A stretch of DNA of 5,608 bases from Desulfobacteraceae bacterium (GTDB lineage Bacteria > Desulfobacterota > Desulfobulbia > Desulfobulbales > Desulfobulbaceae). The translations under genes were made by a program, and so were the position numbers. The DNA lies in the NCBI GenBank assembly GCA_022837185.1, contig JALHJD010000157.1, positions 1-5,608 on the forward strand. Direction: 5' to 3'. Shown one piece after another: positions 1 through 5,487 of this stretch (position 1 is its first letter; every line of letters starts with the position of its first letter). The notes under the pieces were generated by a model. The model saw only the letters and a list, made by a program, of their open reading frames with translations, did not search any database and was not told the origin of the DNA.

Positions 1-23
1 CGCAAGGCAGTCCGCAGGACCAA

Positions 24-81
24 GTGGCACGGGTGCCCTTTCTTTTGGTTCGTTTTCTTTGGGCAAGCAAAGAAAATGAAC
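24..81. repeat. Dispersed-repeat-like stem-loop
   Basis: The segment holds two palindromes: GGCAC/GTGCC at 26-37, and a 14-bp stem (48-61 pairing with 68-81, one G-T wobble, loop GGCAAG). A very similar stretch (a pyrimidine-rich arm, TTTCTTTGGGCAAGCAAAGAAA, then a GAAC end) is, to my recollection, a common intergenic repeat in many proteobacterial genomes. It encodes no convincing protein. It could alternatively be the transcription-termination region of a gene lying before the window. The palindrome is seen directly; membership of a dispersed family is recalled, not tested. Confidence 0.45.
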
Positions 82-124
82 AATAATATCAATAGGTAAC
101 TGATACATGGAGGGATGTTGTTCT

Positions 125-218
125 CCTCATTCGTCCCCGCAGCGCGGGGTGCGGCGCTGCCAACTTTTCAATATCCTTCTCCCGGCGGGAGAAGGTGCCC
201 CGGAGGGGCGGATGAGGG
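125..218. repeat. REP-like inverted pair, upstream copy
   Basis: The right half (175-218) has a perfect 9-bp hairpin (175-183 with 187-195, loop GGC), then a 5-bp hairpin (197-201 with 205-209, loop GGA), and ends in GGATGAGGG. The same architecture and nearly the same bases recur at 2167-2208. The left half (125-157) starts CCTCATTCG and has a CCCCG/CGGGG hairpin at 135-149; it looks like a decayed unit in the opposite orientation. This matches the two-unit arrangement of bacterial REP/BIME elements of the CCTCATCCG...GGGAGAAGG type. There is no T-tract after the hairpins, so it is not an obvious intrinsic terminator. Confidence 0.7.
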
Positions 219-426
219 TTTGCGGCGAAAGGGAGTTGGCGGTTATCCTGGAAATAAATACCATTTACAAAGATTGGTTTCTATTTTATTACCTTTAATT
301 TGGCGAATCCGGTAATGATTTGTCATTGGTGGAATACGCGCAAGGACGTGCATTTGTGCCGCAAAAGTGCGGTATGAGGAAAAAATAACCGTCAGAAAAG
401 AAGAGGAACTGGGGGCAGGGAAAAAT
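219..426 (+). other. Leader region of the 427 gene
   Basis: This gene-free stretch must hold the promoter of the downstream membrane gene. A weak sigma70-like pair is visible: TTTACA at 264-269 and TATTAC at 287-292, 17 bases apart, with a poor -10. Two small hairpins follow: AATGA/TCATT (314-318 with 323-327), and a 7-bp stem with one wobble at 357-363 paired with 368-374. The sequence CAGGGA (416-421) lies five bases before ATG 427 and is the likely ribosome binding site. None of these is strong enough to be called as a separate element. Confidence 0.35.
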
Positions 427-2001
427 ATGACGATGCACAATCCGAACGTGCTGTACCGGCTGTATGTCGGCACGGCTTTTCTCGAGGGCACCTCGGTGCT
501 GATCATTGAGATCGCCGGGGCCCGCGCCCTGGCTCCTTTCTACGGGTCCTCCCTGAAAGTCTGGACCGCGCAGATAACGGCGACCCTGTTGTTCCTGGCG
601 CTCGGCTACTGGGCGGGCGGCAAGGTGAGCAGAAAGCAGGGAAACTGGGGGCTGCCCCTGGTGTTTCTGGTCGCCGGCTTCTGGCTGGTGCTGCTGCCGT
701 TCATCCGAACCCTGGTGCTGGAATCGACCTCCGCTGTCCTGGGGATTTCCGGCGGCAGCTTCATGAGCGCGGTCATCCTCTACGGTCTGCCGCTCCTTGC
801 CCTGGGCGCCGTCAGCCCGCTGCTGATCGAACGGCAGGACCGGCTGGATGCCGGCGCGGGCAGGGCCGCGGGGACGATTTTCTTTACCAATACCATGGGC
901 GGACTGGTCGGCGGATGGCTGACCGCTCTGGTCCTGATCCCGCACATGTCGCTGCGCATCGTCCTGGCGGCGACCGGTCTGGTCCTGATCGCCATCGGTA
1001 CGTTCTGGGGCGTGGCAACCAGAAACGACAGACCCCTGGTCAAGGCCGCCGCCGCGCTGGTTATCCTGTCCCTGGCGGGGTTGTCCTTCTCCATCATGCC
1101 CAGGCCGGCCCGGGATATCAGGGTTTCCGGCTTCCCCGCCAAAATTCTCTATACCCGCAACAGCAGCGTCGGCCTCATCCAGATTCTTGATATCCCGGCA
1201 ATCCAGACCAGGAGCCTGCTGCTCGACGGGGCGGTCCAGGGAGGAGTGACCCGGGGCCTTTCCGCCTACCCCTTCACCGAATACCAGAACTTTCTTGCCC
1301 ACCGGTTCCATCCCCGGGCGCAAAGCGCCCTGCTCCTCGGCCTGGGCGCCGGCGTCCTGGCCACGCAGCTTATCGACCGAGGCCTGGACGTCACGGTGGT
1401 GGAGCTGGAGCCCCGCATCGGCGAAGTGGCCCGGACCTACTTTGACCTGCCCGATTCGGTCCGGGTCTATTACGAGGATGCCCGGACCTACCTGAACAGG
1501 ACCCCGGCCCGGTTCGACGTTGTCTTTCTCGATGTTTTTGCCGCGGAAAACACCCCCTGGTACATGATGACCGTCGAAGCCATCGAACGGATCAACAGGG
1601 TGCTCAATCCCGGCGGCATCCTGGTCATCAACACCATTGCCTGGGTGGAGGGAGCCTCTCCCGATGTGGTGCGGCTGGAGAGCACACTGCTGGAGGTTTT
1701 TGATGAAGCGAGGGTATTTGTCTCCCAGCAGGGTGAGGGCGAAGCCGGCCGGCAGGTCACCAACGGCGTCCTGGTGGCCGGGTCAAACCTTTCCCCCAGC
1801 CCCGAACCTTTTCCGGGCAAGGTGCTTCCTTTTATCCGGCTCAAGCTCGATGCGATGGCGAAAACCATGCGCCCGGCGTTGGCCACCGTGGCTCCGCCGA
1901 CGGATGATTTCAACGACCTCGATTATGCCGGGGCCGACATCAGGCTGGCCCTGCGCCGGATCCTCATCGCCGACATGGGAGCGGACGTTTTGGGGGATTG
2001 A
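427..2001 (+). CDS. Membrane-anchored spermidine-synthase-like protein
   Basis: The predicted protein has 524 residues. Residues 10-223 form about seven hydrophobic membrane segments, and the rest is a soluble, probably cytoplasmic, Rossmann-type aminopropyltransferase domain. Family signals are SLLLDGAVQGG (263-273), the SAM-binding glycine motif LLLGLGAGVLA (302-312), acidic E326 in VVELEP, YEDART (349-354), FDVVFLDVF (363-371, with the conserved Asp 369) and a late TDD motif (492-494). This fits the 'fused MFS/spermidine synthase' group, whose substrate is mostly unproven. The second acidic residue of the classical DSxDP active site is replaced (VFAAENTP), so true putrescine aminopropyl transfer is uncertain. 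ATG 427 was chosen because CAGGGA precedes it by five bases; an in-frame GTG at 367 would add 20 charged residues. Repeat-rich DNA lies on both sides and the gene appears monocistronic. A role with the downstream cytochromes is not shown. Confidence 0.87.
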   Translation: MTMHNPNVLYRLYVGTAFLEGTSVLIIEIAGARALAPFYGSSLKVWTAQITATLLFLALGYWAGGKVSRKQGNWGLPLVFLVAGFWLVLLPFIRTLVLESTSAVLGISGGSFMSAVILYGLPLLALGAVSPLLIERQDRLDAGAGRAAGTIFFTNTMGGLVGGWLTALVLIPHMSLRIVLAATGLVLIAIGTFWGVATRNDRPLVKAAAALVILSLAGLSFSIMPRPARDIRVSGFPAKILYTRNSSVGLIQILDIPAIQTRSLLLDGAVQGGVTRGLSAYPFTEYQNFLAHRFHPRAQSALLLGLGAGVLATQLIDRGLDVTVVELEPRIGEVARTYFDLPDSVRVYYEDARTYLNRTPARFDVVFLDVFAAENTPWYMMTVEAIERINRVLNPGGILVINTIAWVEGASPDVVRLESTLLEVFDEARVFVSQQGEGEAGRQVTNGVLVAGSNLSPSPEPFPGKVLPFIRLKLDAMAKTMRPALATVAPPTDDFNDLDYAGADIRLALRRILIADMGADVLGD

Positions 2002-2110
2002 CTTCGGAGGACAGAAGGGGTTCAGGTTGAAGGCTGTTAGTCATACGGCTATTGCCGTGAGTCGGCAGTCGGCAGTTTGGTTGAAGCCTGGCGGCTTGCA
2101 GCTTGAAGTG

Positions 2111-2154
2111 CCCCTCACCCGGCCGCTGGCCACCCTCTCCCGGAGGTAGAGGGG
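2111..2154. repeat. REP-like unit, left arm of inverted pair
   Basis: The unit begins CCCCTCACCCGG, has a GGCC/GGCC hairpin at 2121-2131, and then a CCCTCT...AGAGGG stem (2133-2138 with 2148-2153). It has the same order of parts as the reverse complement of 2167-2208, so the two units face each other across about 12 bases, as in BIME-type pairs. Confidence 0.7.
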
Positions 2155-2166
2155 TTGTTAAAAACA

Positions 2167-2208
2167 CCCTTCTCCTGGGGGAGAAGGTGCCCGGAGGGCG
2201 GATGAGGG
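2167..2208. repeat. REP-like unit, right arm of inverted pair
   Basis: An 8-bp stem (2168-2175 with 2180-2187) is followed by GCCC-GGA-GGGC (2189-2199) and the end GGATGAGGG. It aligns with 175-218 almost base for base, with two short one-base gaps in the second hairpin and a changed first loop. It forms the right half of an inverted pair with 2111-2154. Confidence 0.78.
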
Positions 2209-2215
2209 AAAGCAT

Positions 2216-2293
2216 CGTAGGTTGGGGTGAGCTAGCGAACCCCAACGCAACCGCTTGGAATTGTTGGGGTTCTCAGGATCACCCCAACCTACG
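2216..2293. repeat. 78-bp palindromic element with 15-bp ends
   Basis: The ends are perfect inverted repeats: CGTAGGTTGGGGTGA (2216-2230) and its exact complement at 2279-2293. An inner inverted pair, AACCCCAAC (2238-2246) and GTTGGGGTT (2263-2271), lets each half also fold on itself (GTTGGGGT with ACCCCAAC). It carries no gene. I recall elements with GTAGGTTGGGGTGAGC ends as common intergenic repeats in proteobacteria, which suggests a REP/MITE-like sequence rather than a local operator. No clear target duplication is seen directly at its ends. Confidence 0.78.
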
Positions 2294-2411
2294 GCCTGCC
2301 GGCTTGAAAAGCCTGACAGGCTAACAGTCTACAGTCTAAAAAGCTCAAACAGGCTGCTCTCGTCCGGTCTGATCGAACTCTGTCCTGCTCCATCGGAAAA
2401 AGGTGGCCGAT

Positions 2412-2699
2412 ATGCTCACAGTGCGCCAACGGATGATAGACCTGCTTGCCGAGGAAGAGTTGACCGCCCGGGAGCTTTCCCAGGCCCTGGGCATCATGGA
2501 AAAAGAGGTCTACGGACACCTGCAGCACATCGAACGGACCGTCGCCCGGCAGGGTATGAAGCTGACGGCCCATCCCTATACCTGCCTCAACTGCGGCTAT
2601 ACCTTTGACAGCCGCAAGCGCTGGGACCGCCCCGGCCGCTGCCCCAACTGCAAGCAGGGACACATCAGGATGGCCGGCTACCGGATCGTTCCGGCGTAG
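2412..2699 (+). CDS. Winged-helix regulator with C-terminal zinc ribbon
   Basis: This 95-residue cytoplasmic protein has a predicted winged helix-turn-helix at about 3-47, with LTARELSQALGIMEKEVYGHL as the HTH core. A rubredoxin-like zinc ribbon follows, with four cysteines as CLNC (58-61) and CPNC (77-80) around an aromatic and basic stretch. This is the layout of COG3357, predicted transcriptional regulators with an HTH fused to a Zn ribbon; no target is known to me. ATG 2412 is preferred because AAGGTGG (2400-2406) gives a good ribosome site five bases upstream; an in-frame GTG at 2403 overlaps that site. The NHL-cytochrome operon starts 72 bases later in the same direction, so it may regulate that operon or itself, but this is inference from position only. 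Confidence 0.85.
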   Translation: MLTVRQRMIDLLAEEELTARELSQALGIMEKEVYGHLQHIERTVARQGMKLTAHPYTCLNCGYTFDSRKRWDRPGRCPNCKQGHIRMAGYRIVPA

Positions 2700-2742
2700 G
2701 AAGCCGGGGGTTTTCCGGCCCGTTGAAATCAATTTTTTTATT

Positions 2743-2765
2743 TTGGTACATTTTTGGCATATAAT
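2743..2765 (+). promoter_or_regulatory. Possible promoter for the NHL-cytochrome operon
   Basis: A perfect TATAAT lies at 2760-2765 in an AT-rich stretch, only six bases before ATG 2772. No good -35 lies at the normal distance (TTGGTA at 2743-2748 is too close, spacer 11). Use of this -10 would start transcription at or near the start codon, giving a leaderless or nearly leaderless message. An alternative pair is TTGAAA (2723-2728) and TACATT (2747-2752), spacer 18. Confidence 0.35.
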
Positions 2766-2771
2766 GAAAAT

Positions 2772-3824
2772 ATGATGAAAAAATCTTTTTGGGCTTACAC
2801 CATCCTGGCATCGGTTTTCCTGCTGGCAGCGGGCGCCGGCACGGCCAACTCCATGCGCGCGGTTTTCATGCACCGCATGGCCAACTTTGAAGGCATCATC
2901 CCCTCCCTGTGGTGCAGGATTACGGTGGATCCGGAGCATGCCGAGGTTTTCACCCTGGACCAGAGGGAGAGAAACATCCGGATATTCAACCAATACGGGA
3001 TGGAGATTTTCTCCTTCGGCAATGATGTGGAGCTGTCCGGGGCCACGGATATCGACCTGGGGGAGGATGGAGATATCTGGGTCGTGTACCCGCGGGGTGA
3101 AGAATATAAAATATTGCGGCTCGATTACAAGGGAGAGCCGCTGGAGGCAATCGCCCTGCAGGATTTTCCCGAGGAGTTCGAGTCCTTCACTCCAAATTTA
3201 ATGCAGTATATGGACGGCCGGCTGTACCTGGCGGACGGCACCTCCATGGATGTCGCGGTGGTTGATGCCGAGGGCCGTTTTGAGCGAGGGTACCATCTCA
3301 AGGCGGAAATGCTGGCCCTGAAAGAAGAATTCAAGGGCAAGCCGGGCGAGGAAGAGCTGGATGACCCCGAGCGGTTCAAATTCGTGGACCTGTTCGGCTT
3401 TTATGTGGACAGCGAGGAGAACATTTTCTTTACCGTTCCGGTCCTGTTTTCCGTCTTCAAGCTGCCGAAGGACGGCGAGATCACGTTTTTCGGCAAGGCG
3501 GGGGGCGCGAGGGGCAAGTTCGGCGTCATCGCCGGAGTGACAGCCGACAGTGAAGGGAATATCTATGTCTCGGACCGGCTGCGGTCGGTGGTGCTGATTT
3601 TTGACAGCGAATTTAATTTCCTCACCGAGTTCGGCCTGCGGGGTTTCCGGCCCGGCAGTTTGGTTGTCCCGGATGATGTGGTCGTCGATGATGTCAACGG
3701 ATTTATTTATGTGGCCCAGGCCGCCAACCGGGGGGTCAGCGTCTTCCGAATCGTCGAGGATGTACAGGCCCAGACCCCGGATGGAGGAAGCGGGGAAGAG
3801 GAAACAACTCCAGGAGATGAGTAA
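2772..3824 (+). CDS. Secreted NHL-repeat beta-propeller protein
   Basis: The protein has 350 residues. The N-terminus MMKKSFWAYTILASVFLLAA followed by GAGTANS is a signal peptide, so the rest should be periplasmic or exported. About six propeller blades can be read: near 48-83, 90-128, 143-176, 205-240, 252-288 and 298-328. The clearest NHL-type repeats are VTADSEGNIYVSD...VLIFD (256-277) and DVVVDDVNGFIYVAQ...VSVFRI (302-327). A charged insert (179-205) interrupts the propeller, and the tail (331-350) is acidic and low in complexity. Such propellers usually bind proteins. The cytochrome gene starts 18 bases after this stop, so the two are very likely one transcript and functionally linked; I recall an NHL gene directly before omcS in Geobacter sulfurreducens. 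Either ATG 2772 or ATG 2775 could start; there is no clear Shine-Dalgarno. A longer TTG start at 2754 would overlap the TATAAT. Confidence 0.88.
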   Translation: MMKKSFWAYTILASVFLLAAGAGTANSMRAVFMHRMANFEGIIPSLWCRITVDPEHAEVFTLDQRERNIRIFNQYGMEIFSFGNDVELSGATDIDLGEDGDIWVVYPRGEEYKILRLDYKGEPLEAIALQDFPEEFESFTPNLMQYMDGRLYLADGTSMDVAVVDAEGRFERGYHLKAEMLALKEEFKGKPGEEELDDPERFKFVDLFGFYVDSEENIFFTVPVLFSVFKLPKDGEITFFGKAGGARGKFGVIAGVTADSEGNIYVSDRLRSVVLIFDSEFNFLTEFGLRGFRPGSLVVPDDVVVDDVNGFIYVAQAANRGVSVFRIVEDVQAQTPDGGSGEEETTPGDE

Positions 3825-3842
3825 AACCAGGGAGGGGATGGA

Positions 3843-5018
3843 ATGAAAAGGAAACATGGTTTTTTCATTGCGGCAACATGCATATTCACCCTGGCGGCCG
3901 GTTCCGCCCCGGCGTTCCACGGCGGCGGCGTAGGCCATTGCGACGGCTGTCACTCCATGCATAACTCGCCGGAAAATCCGATCACCGGCAGTCCGGGCGA
4001 GGCTCTGCTGAAAGGGACGGATGCCAGCTCCACCTGTCTGAACTGCCATAGCGGCGCCGGCTCCTTTCACATCAACAGCCCGGACGGCGCCAATGTCAAT
4101 GCCGGCGGCGACTTCGGCTGGCTGATCAACGAGTATTCACTCACGGTCCTCAACACGACCAACTTCTATGCCGGGGACAATGCCGGCCATAACATCGTGG
4201 CAATTGACTACGGTCTCAACCAGGATGGTATTCTTGCCGCGGCGCCTGGGGGCACCTACGACGCAAACCTGCTCGGCTGCACGAGCTGCCATGACGCCCA
4301 CGGGCAGGTCCTTGACGGCACCGCCGGCGGCCAGTTGCCCATCGGCGCATCCGGTTCCTATGCCGCGCCGGCGCCGGCGGGCACCATCAGGGGCAACTAC
4401 CGCCTCCTCGGCGATTCCATGTATGAGGCCGGGCATAATATCAACGACGGCTATGCCTTCACCAACAACGCTCCCATAGCCCTGGCCGATGGTCCGGGAG
4501 GCGATTTCGTGCGCTACGGGTCAGGCATGTCCGAGTGGTGCGCCAACTGCCATGTCGACTATTACAATAACGATCCTGACGCTTTTCTCGGTCACCATCC
4601 GGTTTCCGTGGTGCTGAGCAAGGACGGCTACGACGCCAACTACAACAGCTACGTCAAGACCGGCGACTTTACCGGCACCCAGGCCACGGCATGGGACCCG
4701 CTGGTCCCCATTGAGACCGGGACGACGGACCAGTCCACCCTGGTCAACGCCGGAGTGACCAGCATGGTCGGCGCCGATGCCAATTCCCAGGTCATGTGCC
4801 TCTCCTGCCACCGCGCCCACGCCTCGGCCTTCAACAACATGGGCCGCTGGGATTTCGAAACCGAGTTCCTTGCCAACTCGGCAGTGCTCAATCCGGCGGC
4901 GGCCAATGTCCCGGCTACGGCGGTGCCGTACTATGGCGATGGTCTTGAAATCGATGTCGCCACCAGGTACGGTGAATTTCAAAGGTCGTTGTGCAACAAG
5001 TGCCATGTTCAGGACTGA
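3843..5018 (+). CDS. omcS: OmcS-family hexaheme c-type cytochrome (nanowire subunit)
   Basis: The precursor has 391 residues. A signal peptide ends in SAPA, with cleavage predicted before F25, giving a mature start FHGGGV that matches OmcS (FHSGGV). Six haem motifs are present: CDGCH (33-37), CLNCH (65-69), CTSCH (146-150), CANCH (233-237), CLSCH (319-323) and CNKCH (384-388). Blocks recalled from Geobacter OmcS recur in order: GGDFGW, GHNIVA, APGGTY, SGSY, YRLLG, GMSEWCANCH, TGTQA, CLSCHRAHAS and a C-terminal QRSLCNKCH. Extra histidines (26, 40, 76, 116, 153, 198, 251/252, 326) suffice for bis-His ligation of all six haems. OmcS polymerises into extracellular filaments that conduct electrons to metals, electrodes or partner cells. 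The mature length (367) is about 40 shorter than OmcS (407). A strong GGAGGGG (3831-3837) precedes the ATG by five bases. Whether it polymerises is inferred. Confidence 0.94.
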   Translation: MKRKHGFFIAATCIFTLAAGSAPAFHGGGVGHCDGCHSMHNSPENPITGSPGEALLKGTDASSTCLNCHSGAGSFHINSPDGANVNAGGDFGWLINEYSLTVLNTTNFYAGDNAGHNIVAIDYGLNQDGILAAAPGGTYDANLLGCTSCHDAHGQVLDGTAGGQLPIGASGSYAAPAPAGTIRGNYRLLGDSMYEAGHNINDGYAFTNNAPIALADGPGGDFVRYGSGMSEWCANCHVDYYNNDPDAFLGHHPVSVVLSKDGYDANYNSYVKTGDFTGTQATAWDPLVPIETGTTDQSTLVNAGVTSMVGADANSQVMCLSCHRAHASAFNNMGRWDFETEFLANSAVLNPAAANVPATAVPYYGDGLEIDVATRYGEFQRSLCNKCHVQD

Positions 5019-5045
5019 TTTGTGCGGCAGGACCTGGAAGCCTGA

Positions 5046-5078
5046 GGCCGGCTGAACTCCGTTCAGCCGGCCTTTTTT
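5046..5078 (+). terminator. Strong intrinsic terminator after the cytochrome
   Basis: A perfect 12-bp GC-rich stem (5046-5057 with 5061-5072, loop TCC) is followed directly by six T (5073-5078). It sits 27 bases after the cytochrome stop. It should end the NHL-cytochrome transcript and separate it from the second cytochrome. Confidence 0.95.
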
Positions 5079-5120
5079 GCTGGTATCTCCATTTGATTAT
5101 TTTTCCCTGTCAGGGCGGCT

Positions 5121-5166
5121 GGGTAAATTTTACCCGGCCTTTCGGCATGTCGGGTAAAATTTACCC
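5121..5166. promoter_or_regulatory. Twin palindromic operator-like sites
   Basis: GGGTAAATTTTACCC (5121-5135) and GGGTAAAATTTACCC (5152-5166) are each near-perfect palindromes and are exact reverse complements of each other. Their centres are 31 bp apart, about three helical turns, so dimers bound to both would lie on the same DNA face. The two can also form one 16-bp stem (5121-5136 with 5151-5166). The position downstream of the terminator and upstream of the second cytochrome suggests a regulator site for that gene. I do not recognise the cognate regulator. Confidence 0.6.
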
Positions 5167-5444
5167 GTTATGCCCATGCAGGGAAGCGGCATCTTTGTGC
5201 GTATCGGTATGGATTGCGTCAATGCGCGTCGCATTCCCCCAATGCAGAGCCTGATTTTTTTTATGCATGGAATTTGCAAGTGCGGGTGGGCAAAATGGGC
5301 TGAGACATTTTTGCAGGCAGCATTGGCGCTCTTCACAGAGGATTATTATTGCCATCACATCCCGGCTCCTTTATTCTGGGAGCCATAAATTATAAATTCA
5401 GCTTTTTACCTCAAATGGCATGTTTCAACCAATCTTTTGCCGTG

Positions 5445-5464
5445 GGGAGAGAGGATTGCTCTCC
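5445..5464 (+). promoter_or_regulatory. Hairpin covering a purine-rich ribosome-site-like sequence
   Basis: GGAGAG at 5445-5450 can pair with CTCTCC at 5459-5464 (loop about eight bases). The purine run GGGGAGAGAGGA (5444-5455) is the best Shine-Dalgarno-like sequence before the second cytochrome, yet it lies over 30 bases from ATG 5488. Either the true start is further upstream or the hairpin changes the effective distance. Confidence 0.35.
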
Positions 5465-5487
5465 GCGGCCGACATGAGAAAAGCGGG

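Larger units (their letters stand above)
2002..2411. other. Gene-free, repeat-packed intergenic region
   Basis: No credible gene lies here. The stretch contains a tandem heptamer (GTCGGCA twice, 2061-2074), a 13-base sequence at 2086-2098 that recurs at 2294-2306 with one change, an inverted REP-like pair, a 78-bp palindrome, a perfect AGCCTG-A-CAGGCT hairpin (2310-2322) and a second tandem heptamer (ACAGTCT twice, 2324-2337). No T-tract-backed terminator is visible for the 427 gene. The promoter of the 2412 gene should lie in 2338-2405, but I see no convincing -35/-10 pair. Confidence 0.7.
5079..5487. other. Long regulatory leader before the second cytochrome
   Basis: No credible gene lies here. 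Visible parts are a pair of operator-like palindromes (5121-5166), an AATGCG/CGCATT hairpin (5221-5235) overlapping a competing GCATT/AATGC hairpin (5231-5245) before a T8 run (5255-5262), a GGCTCC/GGAGCC hairpin (5364-5384), an AT-rich TATAAA (5391-5396) without a good -35, and a GGAGAG/CTCTCC hairpin (5445-5464). I looked for a GEMM-type cyclic-dinucleotide riboswitch core, known from Geobacter cytochrome genes, and did not find one. Confidence 0.6.

Noticed and set aside
295..1323. Long reverse-strand open frame (342 codons)
   Set aside because: It is low-complexity, rich in Gln/Gly/Asp/Arg, with no family signal, and lies opposite a clear membrane/SAM protein; it is a by-product of high-GC codon use.
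2703..2739. Possible terminator after the zinc-ribbon gene
   Set aside because: The GCCGG/CCGGC stem (2703-2719) is short and the T-run begins about 13 bases later, so it does not meet the usual layout.
2289..2993. Reverse-strand open frame of 234 codons
   Set aside because: It spans the regulator gene, a gap and part of the NHL gene on the other strand, and shows no recognisable domain.
3843..3920. Lipoprotein signal in the cytochrome (Cys13)
   Set aside because: The context AATC is not a lipobox, and the cleavage site before F25 matches OmcS.
5170..5388. 72-codon forward frame in the leader of the second cytochrome
   Set aside because: No ribosome site, no domain, and it overlaps hairpins that explain the region better as regulatory DNA.
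5079..5487. GEMM (c-di-GMP or cGAMP) riboswitch
   Set aside because: Expected in Geobacter cytochrome leaders, but I could not match the conserved core; only GGGCAAAA at 5288-5295 is vaguely similar. A covariance search would decide.
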